From an uncultured Clostridia bacterium (GTDB lineage: Bacteria; Bacillota; Clostridia; Oscillospirales; Ruminococcaceae), in NCBI GenBank assembly GCA_946567425.1, contig CAMNXF010000003.1, forward strand, positions 124,001-188,000: a stretch of 64,000 bases of DNA, in the 5' to 3' direction. Each line of letters opens with the position of its first letter. Position 1 is the first letter of the stretch. A program made the position numbers and the translations under genes. Of this stretch, positions 17,056-26,193 are shown piece by piece. The notes under the pieces are model-generated. The model was not told where the DNA came from. It was given only the letters and a program-made list of their open reading frames with translations, and ran no database searches.

Positions 17056-17898
17056 TTACCCTTTGTTTTCCCGATAGTCAAGGAGCCGTCCCCTGTCGCC
17101 GATAAGCGCGCAAACGTCAAAAAACGGTGCTATTCCGCGCGTCTGCGGACGTTTTTGAAGCTCGTCAAGACTTGCCGCGTGCGCCGAAGCTGCCAGCTTC
17201 ACTCCGCAGAACAGCGCCTGCTCGATCGCGGCCTCGTCATTGCCTATCTCGTCACAGATGATGACCTCCGGACTTAACGTGCGCAGCGCCAGCATTATCC
17301 CGTCGCTTTTCAAGCAGCCGCACAGCACGTCAGTATTCAGACCGATATCCAGCGTCGGCGTTCCATGAAACGACGCCGAAAGCTCGTTGCGGCTGTCGAT
17401 GAGCGTTACCCTGTGCCGTTCGCCGAGCCGCCTTGCCAGATCGCGAAGCACCGTTGTCTTTCCGCAAAGCGGTTTCCCCGCGATAAGCACTGAGCGCATT
17501 CCTCCCGAAAAGAACCGCGAATATACCTCGTCCGCGCAGCCCCTGATCTCATGCGCAATTCGTATATTCAGCCCCGAGATATCTTTGAACATCTCGATCT
17601 TTCCGCCGTTCGTGACCGCCGTGCCGCATATCCCAACGCGGTGCCCGCCGTCAAGCGTGACAAAGCCCTGTGCGATTTCCTCCTGAAAGCTATGCACCGA
17701 ATATCTGCATATCTCCGCGAAGCAGTCCGCAATCTCCGCCGCCGAAAACGGCTCGGAGCACACGCGCATATCGCCGAGAATATTCACGCAGACGCTCGGT
17801 CTGCCCGCGCGCAGCCTTATTTCCGCAACGCCCGACAAAGGCTCTGTTATGCGAATTTTGGCCGCCGACTTTAATGGGAGCTTCACTGTGTTTATCAT
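17056..17898 (-). CDS. spoIIIAA: Stage III sporulation protein AA (ATPase)
   Basis: Secretion-type ATPase of the mother-cell channel. Visible are Walker A GKPLCGKTT (about residue 145), Walker B VIICDEIG (about residue 215) and the conserved DGGHRVGICG. It is 280 residues long. It is the first gene of the operon. A weak sigma-E-like element lies upstream on the minus strand: CATAGAAT (17948-17941) with a poor -35 near 17963-17969. Confidence 0.94.
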   Translation of the reverse strand: MINTVKLPLKSAAKIRITEPLSGVAEIRLRAGRPSVCVNILGDMRVCSEPFSAAEIADCFAEICRYSVHSFQEEIAQGFVTLDGGHRVGICGTAVTNGGKIEMFKDISGLNIRIAHEIRGCADEVYSRFFSGGMRSVLIAGKPLCGKTTVLRDLARRLGERHRVTLIDSRNELSASFHGTPTLDIGLNTDVLCGCLKSDGIMLALRTLSPEVIICDEIGNDEAAIEQALFCGVKLAASAHAASLDELQKRPQTRGIAPFFDVCALIGDRGRLLDYRENKG

Positions 17899-18015
17899 TT
17901 TCCGTCCTCCGCTTTCGGTAACTTGTCCGCTGTTTGTTTAATTCTATGAGACTTGAATTTAAAATAGAACAAAACCTCACAGTCCTACCTGCATATTCGG
18001 CGAAAAAGGCATAAC

Positions 18016-18051
18016 AATAAGCCGCATACAAAGCTCCGTATGCGGCTTATT
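18016..18051. terminator. Hairpin between the thiN operon and spoIIIAA
   Basis: 14-bp stem AATAAGCCGCATAC / GTATGCGGCTTATT with an 8-nt loop. It is placed to end the minus-strand transcript carrying the 18060 gene before the spoIIIA promoter region. Confidence 0.8.
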
Positions 18052-18059
18052 TACTTTTA

Positions 18060-18683
18060 TCACAGCTTATTCCAATACCTTGTAAACCCGTCAGCCCAGT
18101 ACTTACAGGGCAAAACCGCTATTGAAAAGCACTTTGCCGGCGCGGCGATTATCGGCATCAATCCGCTCTTCAGCACCTTTTTCGGCAAATGCTCACGGAA
18201 AACGATCACACTTTGCATTGTAAGGTTCATCGGAAAATTGCCGCCGTCGTCTGCTTTTATCCTTACGCGCAAACGGTCGAGCTCCCCCGCAATTACTGCG
18301 GCTGCCTCCCGTATCCACTCGGGATTTTCCTCGGGCTTTCGCTCTTTGCACTCATAAAGGTAATTTGCAAATGACTTCATTATCAGCGGATCGGAGATCG
18401 AGGTTTTCGGGCGCTTGTGATTGAACACAACCTCCGCCACGCTCGACGCAGGGCTTCGCAGCGTCGGCGCATTGAACAGCACGCGGTTCGCCTGCACAAT
18501 ACAGGAATAGTATACCTCGCCCCATTTCAACAATATGGGAAACTCCGCGTACAGCTTTGAAAGCTCGTCGTCCGCCTTGAGCCACGGCGGCTTCGGCGGC
18601 AGCGTAAGCCTGTCCTTGTGCCTGTGGAAATTCGCACTCATAATTTCAAGGTCGACGTTGAGATCCAGATCCATTATGCTCAA
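18060..18683 (-). CDS. Hypothetical protein
   Basis: An unrecognised soluble protein of about 207 residues. The middle reads FPILLKWGEVYYSCIVQANRVLF (shown as KWGEVYYSCIVQANRVLF), suggesting a small-molecule or protein-binding fold, but I have no family match. The start is ambiguous: TTG at 18683 overlaps the thiN stop and has GGAGG 10 nt upstream, while ATG at 18674 lacks good spacing. It is last in the thiN operon. Confidence 0.7.
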   Translation of the reverse strand: MSIMDLDLNVDLEIMSANFHRHKDRLTLPPKPPWLKADDELSKLYAEFPILLKWGEVYYSCIVQANRVLFNAPTLRSPASSVAEVVFNHKRPKTSISDPLIMKSFANYLYECKERKPEENPEWIREAAAVIAGELDRLRVRIKADDGGNFPMNLTMQSVIVFREHLPKKVLKSGLMPIIAAPAKCFSIAVLPCKYWADGFTRYWNKL

Positions 18684-19306
18684 GACCCGCGTACCTCCAC
18701 AACCAACGCCGTTCCCGAATGAACGGTTATCTCCGCCGTATCGTCGATTATCTCATTGCTTACGCCCGTCGGCATATCGTTGGTGAGCGGGTGATTTGTT
18801 ATCGGATACTTCACGCCCTTTTCGGTAACGACCGCAGTCTTGTCATACGCAAAAACCGAGAGATAGCCGTCAAATTTCGGTATCGACCTGCTCTCGTTCG
18901 ACAACAGAAAAAGCTTGGTATCATCGCCGAAAAGCGCACCGTTTATCCCGCGTATTTTAAAGTGATAAAGCATCTGGATATTCGCGATCGTGTGGTCAAT
19001 TCTGCCGCCGAGCGCACAAAAGAACCGCAGCTCGCTGCAGCCGTATTTCAGCGCGAAATCCGCCGCGAGCATAGCGTCGGTGTCGTCCTTGACAGGCGAG
19101 ACCTTAACGCACTCCACTCCCTCGGGCACGGCAGACTTCGCGCTGTCGAAATCGCCGACAACAAGATCCGGTCTGATGCCCGCCTCCAACGCAACGTCAA
19201 GCCCCCTGTCTGCAGCAATGACAAAGCCCTCCACAAGCTCCTTTTTCAGCCCCTTTGTGGGCGCTCCGCAGATTATCGAACAGATTTTTTTATCGTTCCC
19301 AGTCAT
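18680..19306 (-). CDS. thiN: Thiamine pyrophosphokinase
   Basis: Transfers pyrophosphate from ATP to thiamine. It has the family motifs AADRGLDVAL, PDLVVGDFDSA, KDDTDAMLA and GALGGRIDH-like ALGGRIDHTIANI. The ATG at 19306 gives 208 residues. A TTG seven codons earlier is possible. It overlaps rsgA by 17 nt. In Bacillus, rpe lies between rsgA and thiN; it is missing here. Confidence 0.9.
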   Translation of the reverse strand: MTGNDKKICSIICGAPTKGLKKELVEGFVIAADRGLDVALEAGIRPDLVVGDFDSAKSAVPEGVECVKVSPVKDDTDAMLAADFALKYGCSELRFFCALGGRIDHTIANIQMLYHFKIRGINGALFGDDTKLFLLSNESRSIPKFDGYLSVFAYDKTAVVTEKGVKYPITNHPLTNDMPTGVSNEIIDDTAEITVHSGTALVVEVRGS

Positions 19307-20165
19307 TGATCTTACAAGCCTCCTCAAACATTCTCAAATAGCTGTCATAGCGCGACCTTGCGATCTTGTTTTCCTCGACCGCCGCCCTCACCGCACAGCC
19401 TTTTTCCTTAACGTGAACGCAGTTTACGAACGCGCACCCGCCCAGATACTCCCCGAACTCGCGGAACGCTCCGTCAAGCTCGCTCTTCGGAATGCGGCAA
19501 TAACGCTCGGTGTCCACCGTCGAAAAACCCGGCGTATCGGCTATGTAACCGCCGCCAAGCCCAAAAAGCTCGACCTGCCGTGTGGTATGACGTCCGCGCC
19601 CGAGCTTCTTGCTGATATGCGCTGTCTCCAGCGCAAGCTCGGGATAAAGCACGTTCAGCAGACTGGACTTTCCCACGCCCGAATTTCCGACAAACGCCGC
19701 GGTCTTTCCCTCTATCAGCGCGCGAACCTCCTCTGCGCCCTCGCCCGTTAAATTGTCGACCGTGCAAACGTCAATGCCTATCGAGCGGTATATCTGCGGC
19801 AGATCGCCCGCACTTTCCAAGTCTATCTTCGTGAATACGACCACAGGCTCTATCCCCTTGCTGTCCGCGATAGCAATCAGCTTATCCAGTATAAAGCGGT
19901 TGACGGCAGGCTCGGCGACGCTGTTCACGAATAGAATCTTGTCCAGATTGGCAAGCGGCGGACGTACCAGAAAATTTCTCCGCTCGTGAATTTCGGAAAT
20001 AACAGGCTCGGCGTTTTCGCCAATCTCCACAAGGACGCGATCTCCCGCAACGGGGCTTATCCCCTTGCTGCGGAAAATGCCCCTCGCCGCGCATTTAACG
20101 CCTTTCTCCGCATAGCCGTCAAGGGCGTCCACATAGTAGACGCCCCCAACAGCTTTTGTGATCAA
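19290..20165 (-). CDS. rsgA: Ribosome small subunit GTPase RsgA
   Basis: Circularly permuted GTPase that aids 30S maturation. It has G4 VFTKIDL before G1 GNSGVGKSSLLN and DTPGF (G3), then a zinc-binding CAFVNCVHVKEKGCAV at the C-terminus. The annotated start is TTG at 20165. The family usually has 2-4 residues before this point, and no ATG or GTG exists between the prkC stop and here, so the true start may be a rare codon. Confidence 0.92.
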   Translation of the reverse strand: MITKAVGGVYYVDALDGYAEKGVKCAARGIFRSKGISPVAGDRVLVEIGENAEPVISEIHERRNFLVRPPLANLDKILFVNSVAEPAVNRFILDKLIAIADSKGIEPVVVFTKIDLESAGDLPQIYRSIGIDVCTVDNLTGEGAEEVRALIEGKTAAFVGNSGVGKSSLLNVLYPELALETAHISKKLGRGRHTTRQVELFGLGGGYIADTPGFSTVDTERYCRIPKSELDGAFREFGEYLGGCAFVNCVHVKEKGCAVRAAVEENKIARSRYDSYLRMFEEACKINDWER

Positions 20166-20208
20166 GCCCTCAAAAGCTAATGCTGAAATTTTAATTACCC
20201 CCGATCGG

Positions 20209-22452
20209 TCAGTTGGAGCTACTGTCGTCCGACGAGTTTGACGAGTCAGACGAATCCGAAGAATCCGTGCTCTCCGTCGGCTCGCTGTAACCTGGTGTCG
20301 AGCTTGTGGAGGACGATGATTCGGAGGAACTCGACGACGGCGTATTCGTATCGCCCTTCAGCAATTCGGCAAATATTCCGCTGTTAGGCTGCCCGATCTG
20401 CTTTGCAGTTCCCTCCGTCTCAGTGAATGTTATCTCGACCTCAATGAACGTGCCTTCCTTGCCCGTTGCCTGGGATTCCACCTTGATCGCCAGATACTTC
20501 GTCTCTCCGGGCTTGCCCTTTACGTCGTATCTGATGCGCTTCGAACCGCTTAGCGACACGTCGCGTATCTCATTGGACGCTGCCTGATCGAGAACGGCAT
20601 CAACGTAATATTTGATCTTGAACTCGCCTGTAATATTGTTCGGCAAGTCAATATTCACGGTCTTGGTGACCTCGGGAATATTGCCCGTGCTTACCGTAAG
20701 CTTTAACTCGTCGCCCTTGTTCGCGATAGTGCTTCTGGGCTTATCTTGTGCGATTATCTGACCCGCCGGCTCTTCGCTGTCCTTAGGTTCAAATATCGGG
20801 ATAAGTCCCTGTTCCTTGCAGAGACGGTCTGCCTCCTCCTGCGGAAGTCCGACGTAATTCTCCACATAAACAGGCGTATTTGTCGGTCCGAGACTTACAA
20901 TAAGATACACGGTCGAACCCACTTGAGCCATTTCGTGCGCCGCGGGCAGCGTTTTGATGACATTTCCCTTGGGAATATCGTCGCTCTCCGAGAATTGACT
21001 CGTGACCTTAAATCCCTCGCGCTTGAGCTGCTGCTCAGCAGCGGACTGCGTTCTGTTGGTGAAGTCCTGTATCTCGACCTTACGCGCGCCCATACTTACC
21101 TTAACGGTGATAGTTGTGCCGATCTTTGCGCGTCTGCCCTCGGGAGGATCCTGGTCAAATATCTGGTTTTGCGTGAATTCGCTGTACTGCTGCTCTGCCT
21201 TGATCTTAAAATACTCGTTGTTCTCATATTTGGCGTAAACCGTGTCCCAGTCCTCGCCGATCAAGCTCGGAACTGCAAACTCGTTGTCAGGGAAAATGCT
21301 GATATCGGTATCGCTCGTGCCGCTGTTGCTCGTTATATCCTGAATAGCTCCGAGACGGTTGGAAACAAGCGTCAGCACAAGAAATACGGTCGCGATAACG
21401 AAAGCTGCACCAACAGCGAACAATATCGGTATCATCGGGCTGCGGCGCTCCTCGTACTCGTCATCATCGTCGTACTCGTCGTCATCATCGTCATCGTCGT
21501 AATCCTCATCGATACGGATACGCGATTTGCGGCGCGCCGTCTCCATTTCGGCAGCGGGATTGGAGCGGTCGGCAAACTTCGCCGTACCGTCCGTTGAACT
21601 GTACTTGTAATCGAATACAATGCCGGGGTTCTTCTTGAAATCCTCCAAATCGGAAATCATTTCGCCCGCGGTCTGGTAACGCGCCTGCGGCTCTTTCTGC
21701 ATAGCGCGGAGAACGATCTGCTCCAACCCCTCAGGAATGGTCTCGTTTATCTCCGTCGGACGCTTGGGGTTGCTCTGCATGTGCTTGAGCGCGATAGCAA
21801 CGGGTGTGTCGCCATCAAACGGCTTTCTGCCCGTAAGCATTTCGTACAGCGCAACGCCGACCGAATAAATATCGCTTCTCTCGTCGGTAATATCGCCGCG
21901 CGCCTGTTCAGGGCTGATGTAGTGCACAGAACCTATCGTCTTTTCGGACATGGTCTTGTTGTTTTCGCGGTTAAAACGCGCGATGCCGAAGTCCATGACC
22001 TTGATCGTGCCGTCGCGCAGCAGCATAACATTCGAGCTTTTCACGTCGCGGTGAACGATACCCCTGTCGTGCGCATGCTGTAGCGCTCTGAGCACCTGCA
22101 CGGTAAAGTGGACCGCGTCGCGCCATTTCAGTACTCCCTGCTGCTCTATATAGTCAGTGAGCGTAATTCCGTCGACATACTCCATAACGATAAACTGAAC
22201 CTTGTCGGTAAAGCCCACGTCATAAATTTTTACAATATTCGGGTGGCTGAGGAGCGCGATCGCCTTGCTCTCGTTACGAAAACGGCGCAGAAATTCCTCG
22301 CTTCCCGCAAACTCGGTCTTAAGAATTTTCACCGCAACGATCCTGTCCTCCTGAACGTCGCGCGCCCGATAAATATCCGCCATACCTCCGACGCCGATAA
22401 GCTCGAGAAGCTCGTAGCGTCCGTCCAACTTTTTTCCGATGTTGTTATCCAT
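20209..22452 (-). CDS. prkC: PASTA-domain serine/threonine protein kinase (PrkC/Stk1)
   Basis: Membrane Ser/Thr kinase of 747 residues. The N-terminal kinase domain has a Gly loop GVGGMADIY, catalytic Lys42, HRDVKSSN and DFGIARF. An Asp-rich acidic linker (residues about 310-335) precedes a single span (PILFAVGAAFVIATVFLVLTLV region), then about three extracellular PASTA repeats, an extra beta domain and a Ser-rich tail. Such kinases sense muropeptides or lipid II and control growth and spore germination. It has its own promoter at 22594. Confidence 0.95.
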   Translation of the reverse strand: MDNNIGKKLDGRYELLELIGVGGMADIYRARDVQEDRIVAVKILKTEFAGSEEFLRRFRNESKAIALLSHPNIVKIYDVGFTDKVQFIVMEYVDGITLTDYIEQQGVLKWRDAVHFTVQVLRALQHAHDRGIVHRDVKSSNVMLLRDGTIKVMDFGIARFNRENNKTMSEKTIGSVHYISPEQARGDITDERSDIYSVGVALYEMLTGRKPFDGDTPVAIALKHMQSNPKRPTEINETIPEGLEQIVLRAMQKEPQARYQTAGEMISDLEDFKKNPGIVFDYKYSSTDGTAKFADRSNPAAEMETARRKSRIRIDEDYDDDDDDDEYDDDDEYEERRSPMIPILFAVGAAFVIATVFLVLTLVSNRLGAIQDITSNSGTSDTDISIFPDNEFAVPSLIGEDWDTVYAKYENNEYFKIKAEQQYSEFTQNQIFDQDPPEGRRAKIGTTITVKVSMGARKVEIQDFTNRTQSAAEQQLKREGFKVTSQFSESDDIPKGNVIKTLPAAHEMAQVGSTVYLIVSLGPTNTPVYVENYVGLPQEEADRLCKEQGLIPIFEPKDSEEPAGQIIAQDKPRSTIANKGDELKLTVSTGNIPEVTKTVNIDLPNNITGEFKIKYYVDAVLDQAASNEIRDVSLSGSKRIRYDVKGKPGETKYLAIKVESQATGKEGTFIEVEITFTETEGTAKQIGQPNSGIFAELLKGDTNTPSSSSSESSSSTSSTPGYSEPTESTDSSDSSDSSNSSDDSSSN

Positions 22453-22593
22453 TATTGATCCGCCATTTCTCCATACTTCTCTGTCGGGAATGCTCCCGCC
22501 GCGCCGCCGTATGGTACGAACGCTGTGTCCCCTTGTTTGTTAAAGCTTAATAGTTGAAAATATAAAATAACGTTGAAGAATACCCCACATTAA

Positions 22594-22622
22594 ATAATAC
22601 CACGATTTTCCCGAATTGTCAA
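22594..22622 (-). promoter_or_regulatory. Promoter of prkC
   Basis: TTGACA (22622-22617), 17-nt spacer, TATTAT (22599-22594). It lies in the 347-nt gap between prpC and prkC, which otherwise holds no gene. Confidence 0.8.
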
Positions 22623-22799
22623 CATATCAGGAAAAAACCGATCGGTAAAAAAGGCAAAATAAACCACAAACAACACAAAATCCGAGAATTATTTCAAGCG
22701 ATTTTTATCTGTTCTTCGCTTATTTTTCATAATATGAAAAGTATAATACGAGGTAAATTTGTACAAACTAACGAATTTCACGCTAAAACAAAATACTTG

Positions 22800-23537
22800 T
22801 CAAGGCACGATAAGCGCGACGGAAACATTGTCGTGACCGCCGTTGTTGTTGGCGTAATTTACCAGATTATCGCAGCATTCCTCACATGCGGAATCAAAGC
22901 AGATATCGAGGATATCCATATCGTCGCCGTAAGCCGAAAGCCCGTCGCTACACAGCAGAACCATATCGCCCTCCGTCAACGGCAGCTCGAAATAGTCCGG
23001 AGTTACGTCGCTCTCCGCGCCGATCGCACGCGTGATCTTATTGCGCTTAGGGTGATTTTTCGCCTGTTCCTCGGTAATCTCCCCTCTGTCCACCAGCTCG
23101 CGGACATGCGAATGATCCTTTGTGATCTGGCGTATGCACTCGCTGTCGTCGTCAGTGAAAAGGTGATAGCCCCTGCTGTCGCCGACGTTGACGATATACG
23201 CCGTTCCGCCGAACGCTATACACGCGACGCAAGTCGTTCCCATAACCTCGTGAGAATGCATTTTCGCAGTATCCCAGACCACATTGTTCGCCGCCACAAT
23301 GCTTGTTATCAGCAAGTTTCTGACGGAGTTTCTGCTCATATTCGCGGTGAAATTCTGCTTTATCCGCTCCGATATCAGATCCACGGCGAGTTTGCTCGCA
23401 AGACCTCCCTCGCTCTCGCCGCCCATTCCGTCGCACAGCACCGCGGCACAAGCGGTCGGAGAAAGCATTTCACCCCATACGTTGTCCTGATTTTCCGTTC
23501 GGACAAGTCCTATATCCGTCTTTACAAAGACGTTCAT
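22800..23537 (-). CDS. prpC: PP2C-family protein phosphatase (PrpC/Stp)
   Basis: Metal-dependent Ser/Thr phosphatase of 245 residues, partner of PrkC. Visible are RTENQDNV, LCDGMGGESEGG, NVGDSRGYHL, TKDHSHV and GGHDNVSVALI, the standard PP2C metal and fold motifs. Here prpC and prkC are separated by a gap with a strong promoter, so kinase and phosphatase can be expressed independently. Confidence 0.94.
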   Translation of the reverse strand: MNVFVKTDIGLVRTENQDNVWGEMLSPTACAAVLCDGMGGESEGGLASKLAVDLISERIKQNFTANMSRNSVRNLLITSIVAANNVVWDTAKMHSHEVMGTTCVACIAFGGTAYIVNVGDSRGYHLFTDDDSECIRQITKDHSHVRELVDRGEITEEQAKNHPKRNKITRAIGAESDVTPDYFELPLTEGDMVLLCSDGLSAYGDDMDILDICFDSACEECCDNLVNYANNNGGHDNVSVALIVP

Positions 23538-23588
23538 AATAACACCACCCGTATTTACAATGTAAAGTTTACAATCAACTTAAAAAAA

Positions 23589-24617
23589 TCATTTTCCCGA
23601 TTTATCGTCACGGCGAAGCTGCCCGCAGGCTGCATTGATGTCCGCGCCGAGCGTTCTGCGCACCGTTGCGTTGATACCCGCCGCGAGAAGCCTTTTTTGA
23701 AATCGTTCCACGTAGCGGCTCTTCCTGAATTCCCGTTCCTTTATCTCGTTTACCGGAATGAGGTTGACATGGCAGTTCCTTTTGCCGAGCAGCTTTATCA
23801 GCTCGTCCGCGGAGCCGTCCGTGTCGTTCACTCCCTCTATCAGCGAATACTCAAAGCTGATCCGCCGACCCGTCGCCGCAAAATAGTCGTCACACGCTTT
23901 CATTAACTTAACAAGATCAAAGCGGTTATTTATCGGCATTATCGCGCTTCGCCTTTCGTCGGTCGCCGCGTGCAGCGAAATCGACAGCGTGACCCCGAGC
24001 TTCATCTCGGCGAGCCTGTAAATTTTATCGACAACACCGCACGTCGAAATAGACAAATGCCGCAAGCTCATTCCCTCGCCGTCGAAATTGAGAATCTGCA
24101 AAAATTTAACAACATTATCAAAATTATCCAGGGGCTCTCCGATACCCATAAGCACCACACTGTCGACGTGCCGTCCGCTGTAGCGCTCGCTCTCGTATAT
24201 CTGCAAAAGCAATTCGCTCGGCTCGAGGTTGCGCACCCAGCCCGCAATTGTCGACGCGCAGAAGCGGCAGCCCATTTTGCAGCCGACCTGTGTTGATATG
24301 CACAGACTGTTTCCGTGCTTGTACTCCATAAGAACCGTCTCGACCGCCTCACCGTCGGAAAGCCCATATAAATATTTTACCGTATTATCTATCCGACTTA
24401 CAAGTCTTTTTTTGATTTTTAGTGACTTTATACAAAATTTTCTTGAAAGCTCTTCGCGAAATTGTGCAGAAAGATTACTCATTTGTGAAAAATTCGTTAC
24501 TTTTTTTACGTGAAGCCAATCGTAAACCTGCTTTGCCCGAAAAGCCTTTTCTCCCATAGCACAAATCTCGTTTGTCAACTCGTCTCTTGTAAGAGATAAT
24601 ATGTCAATTTTTTCCAT
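23589..24617 (-). CDS. rlmN: 23S rRNA (A2503)-C2 / tRNA (A37)-C2 methyltransferase RlmN
   Basis: Radical-SAM methyltransferase with the CxxxCxxC cluster site in CKMGCRFCAST near residue 115, GIGEPLDN, and the C-terminal cysteine in NAACGQL. At 342 residues it is normal. It is 8 nt downstream of rsmB. Confidence 0.95.
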   Translation of the reverse strand: MEKIDILSLTRDELTNEICAMGEKAFRAKQVYDWLHVKKVTNFSQMSNLSAQFREELSRKFCIKSLKIKKRLVSRIDNTVKYLYGLSDGEAVETVLMEYKHGNSLCISTQVGCKMGCRFCASTIAGWVRNLEPSELLLQIYESERYSGRHVDSVVLMGIGEPLDNFDNVVKFLQILNFDGEGMSLRHLSISTCGVVDKIYRLAEMKLGVTLSISLHAATDERRSAIMPINNRFDLVKLMKACDDYFAATGRRISFEYSLIEGVNDTDGSADELIKLLGKRNCHVNLIPVNEIKEREFRKSRYVERFQKRLLAAGINATVRRTLGADINAACGQLRRDDKSGK

Positions 24618-24625
24618 AGAAACCT

Positions 24626-25945
24626 CTATTTAACGCGTCTGAAAGCCGCCGTAAAGAATCCGTCGCCGCCGTCCTCCTCGGGAAAAAACGTCCGCATCGG
24701 GCTGTTCTCCGCGCCCACGTAGGGAATAGGCTGCACTATTGGCGAGAACTCGGGGTGCGTGCTTGCGAACTCCTGTGCCACACCGTCGTTCTCCGCGCGT
24801 GAGAGCGTACAGGTCGAGTAGACCAATGTTCCGCCGACCTTGACGTACCTCGCCGAAACCTCCAGAATGGCTTTCTGCAAGCGCGGAAGCTCTTCAAATT
24901 CCTTTTCGTCCTTATACTTGATTTCGGGCTTGCGTCGTATAACTCCCAGACCCGAGCACGGCACATCGCACAGCACCCTGTCCGCCTGCGGCAACTCCTC
25001 GTTGAACCTCGTCGCATTATTCTGCCGAGGCTCGACGATCCTCAGACCGAGCCTTTCCGCGCCCTTTGCAATAAGCCCCGTGCGTCCGTCGTACAAGTCC
25101 ATAGCGATTACGCGGCCGTTATTGCCCATTATCTCCGCCATTGTAAACGATTTACCGCCCGGAGCGGCGCAGATATCCAGCACCGTCTCGTTGACTATCG
25201 GCTTAAGCGTCAAACAGCAAAGCTGGCTCGACACGTCCTGGACGTGGAAAAACCCTTTCTTATACGCATCGGAGCGCTCTATATCTCCCGTTTTCTCAAG
25301 TTTCACGCACCCCGACAGCCGAGGATTTACAGACGCTTTTACGCCCTCTTTTTTTAGCAATTTAACCAATTCGTCGTCCGTAACTTTGGTAGTATTCACC
25401 CTTGCATAGATCGGAGGCGCACCCAACGACGCTTTCAGCGCCTTGACTGCAAAGTCCTCGCCGTACTCCTCTGTCCATTTACGCGTTATCCATTGCGGAC
25501 AGGAGTACTCAATAGAAAGCCTTTCCGACGTTGACATTCCGTCGTAGTTTACCGTTTTTCCGTTTCTTATGAAGTTTCTGAGCATTCCATTCACAAAGCC
25601 CTGTGCACTGAACAGATGTAATTTCTTGCAGAGCTTCACGCTCTCGTTGACTGCCGCGCTCTCCGGAACGGATGGCATATACAGAATTTGGTAAAATCCC
25701 GCGCGCAGTATTATGACCGCAATATGGTCTATCTTTTCAAATGGCACTCTGCTGTTCTGCCGAATAATGTAGTCCAACGTCATCCTCCGCTCGGTCACGC
25801 CGTAAAACAGCGCTGCCGCGAACGCCTTGTCGCGCTCGGATAAACCCGATTCCGTCAGCGCGCCGTCCAGCAGAATATTAGAATATGATTCGCTGCTGTC
25901 CATTTTCAGCAGCAGCTTAATAGCCGTAAGCCGAGCGTCCGCCAT
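24626..25945 (-). CDS. rsmB: 16S rRNA (C967)-C5 methyltransferase RsmB
   Basis: A NusB-like RNA-binding domain (residues 1-140) precedes the SAM-dependent methyltransferase domain with DICAAPGGKSF, the catalytic-region DVPCSGLG and YSTCTL cysteines. I use ATG 25945 (GGAGG upstream), giving 439 residues. The frame is open further upstream but encodes a hydrophobic low-complexity leader not typical of RsmB. Confidence 0.93.
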   Translation of the reverse strand: MADARLTAIKLLLKMDSSESYSNILLDGALTESGLSERDKAFAAALFYGVTERRMTLDYIIRQNSRVPFEKIDHIAVIILRAGFYQILYMPSVPESAAVNESVKLCKKLHLFSAQGFVNGMLRNFIRNGKTVNYDGMSTSERLSIEYSCPQWITRKWTEEYGEDFAVKALKASLGAPPIYARVNTTKVTDDELVKLLKKEGVKASVNPRLSGCVKLEKTGDIERSDAYKKGFFHVQDVSSQLCCLTLKPIVNETVLDICAAPGGKSFTMAEIMGNNGRVIAMDLYDGRTGLIAKGAERLGLRIVEPRQNNATRFNEELPQADRVLCDVPCSGLGVIRRKPEIKYKDEKEFEELPRLQKAILEVSARYVKVGGTLVYSTCTLSRAENDGVAQEFASTHPEFSPIVQPIPYVGAENSPMRTFFPEEDGGDGFFTAAFRRVK

Positions 25946-26193
25946 TGCGTTATCCCACCTCCGAAAAGTCATAAAAATGTCTATAAAAACGCACTCTTTT
26001 TTCAACATAAAAAACAGGAGCTTTTTAAAGAACGAAAATAATCTAAAAAAAATTGATTTGAGCTCTGAAAAACCGCTTAACAATACGGCATATTAAGCTT
26101 TTAAAAAAGCAGAAAAGTCTTAAAAAAAGACTGGAAAACGTTTGAAAAAAGCTATCGAAAACCGCGAAAAAAGTGCCGCTGAAATTTCTGTTT
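25946..26193. other. T-rich intergenic gap between fmt and rsmB
   Basis: No gene is supported. The minus strand carries repeated C/G-TTTTTT runs and two small hairpins, AGTCTT-TTTT-AAGACT and GCTTTT-TT-AAAAGC, between about 26096 and 26140. They could act as a weak terminator after fmt. The rest is featureless AT-rich DNA. Confidence 0.5.

Noticed and set aside
17941-17969. Sigma-E-type promoter before spoIIIAA
   Set aside because: CATAGAAT resembles the -10, and sigma-E control is expected, but the -35 match and spacing are poor, so I did not list it as a feature.
22734-23906. 390-codon plus-strand frame opposite prpC and rlmN
   Set aside because: It spans two confirmed minus-strand genes and the gap between them, without a start signal of its own.
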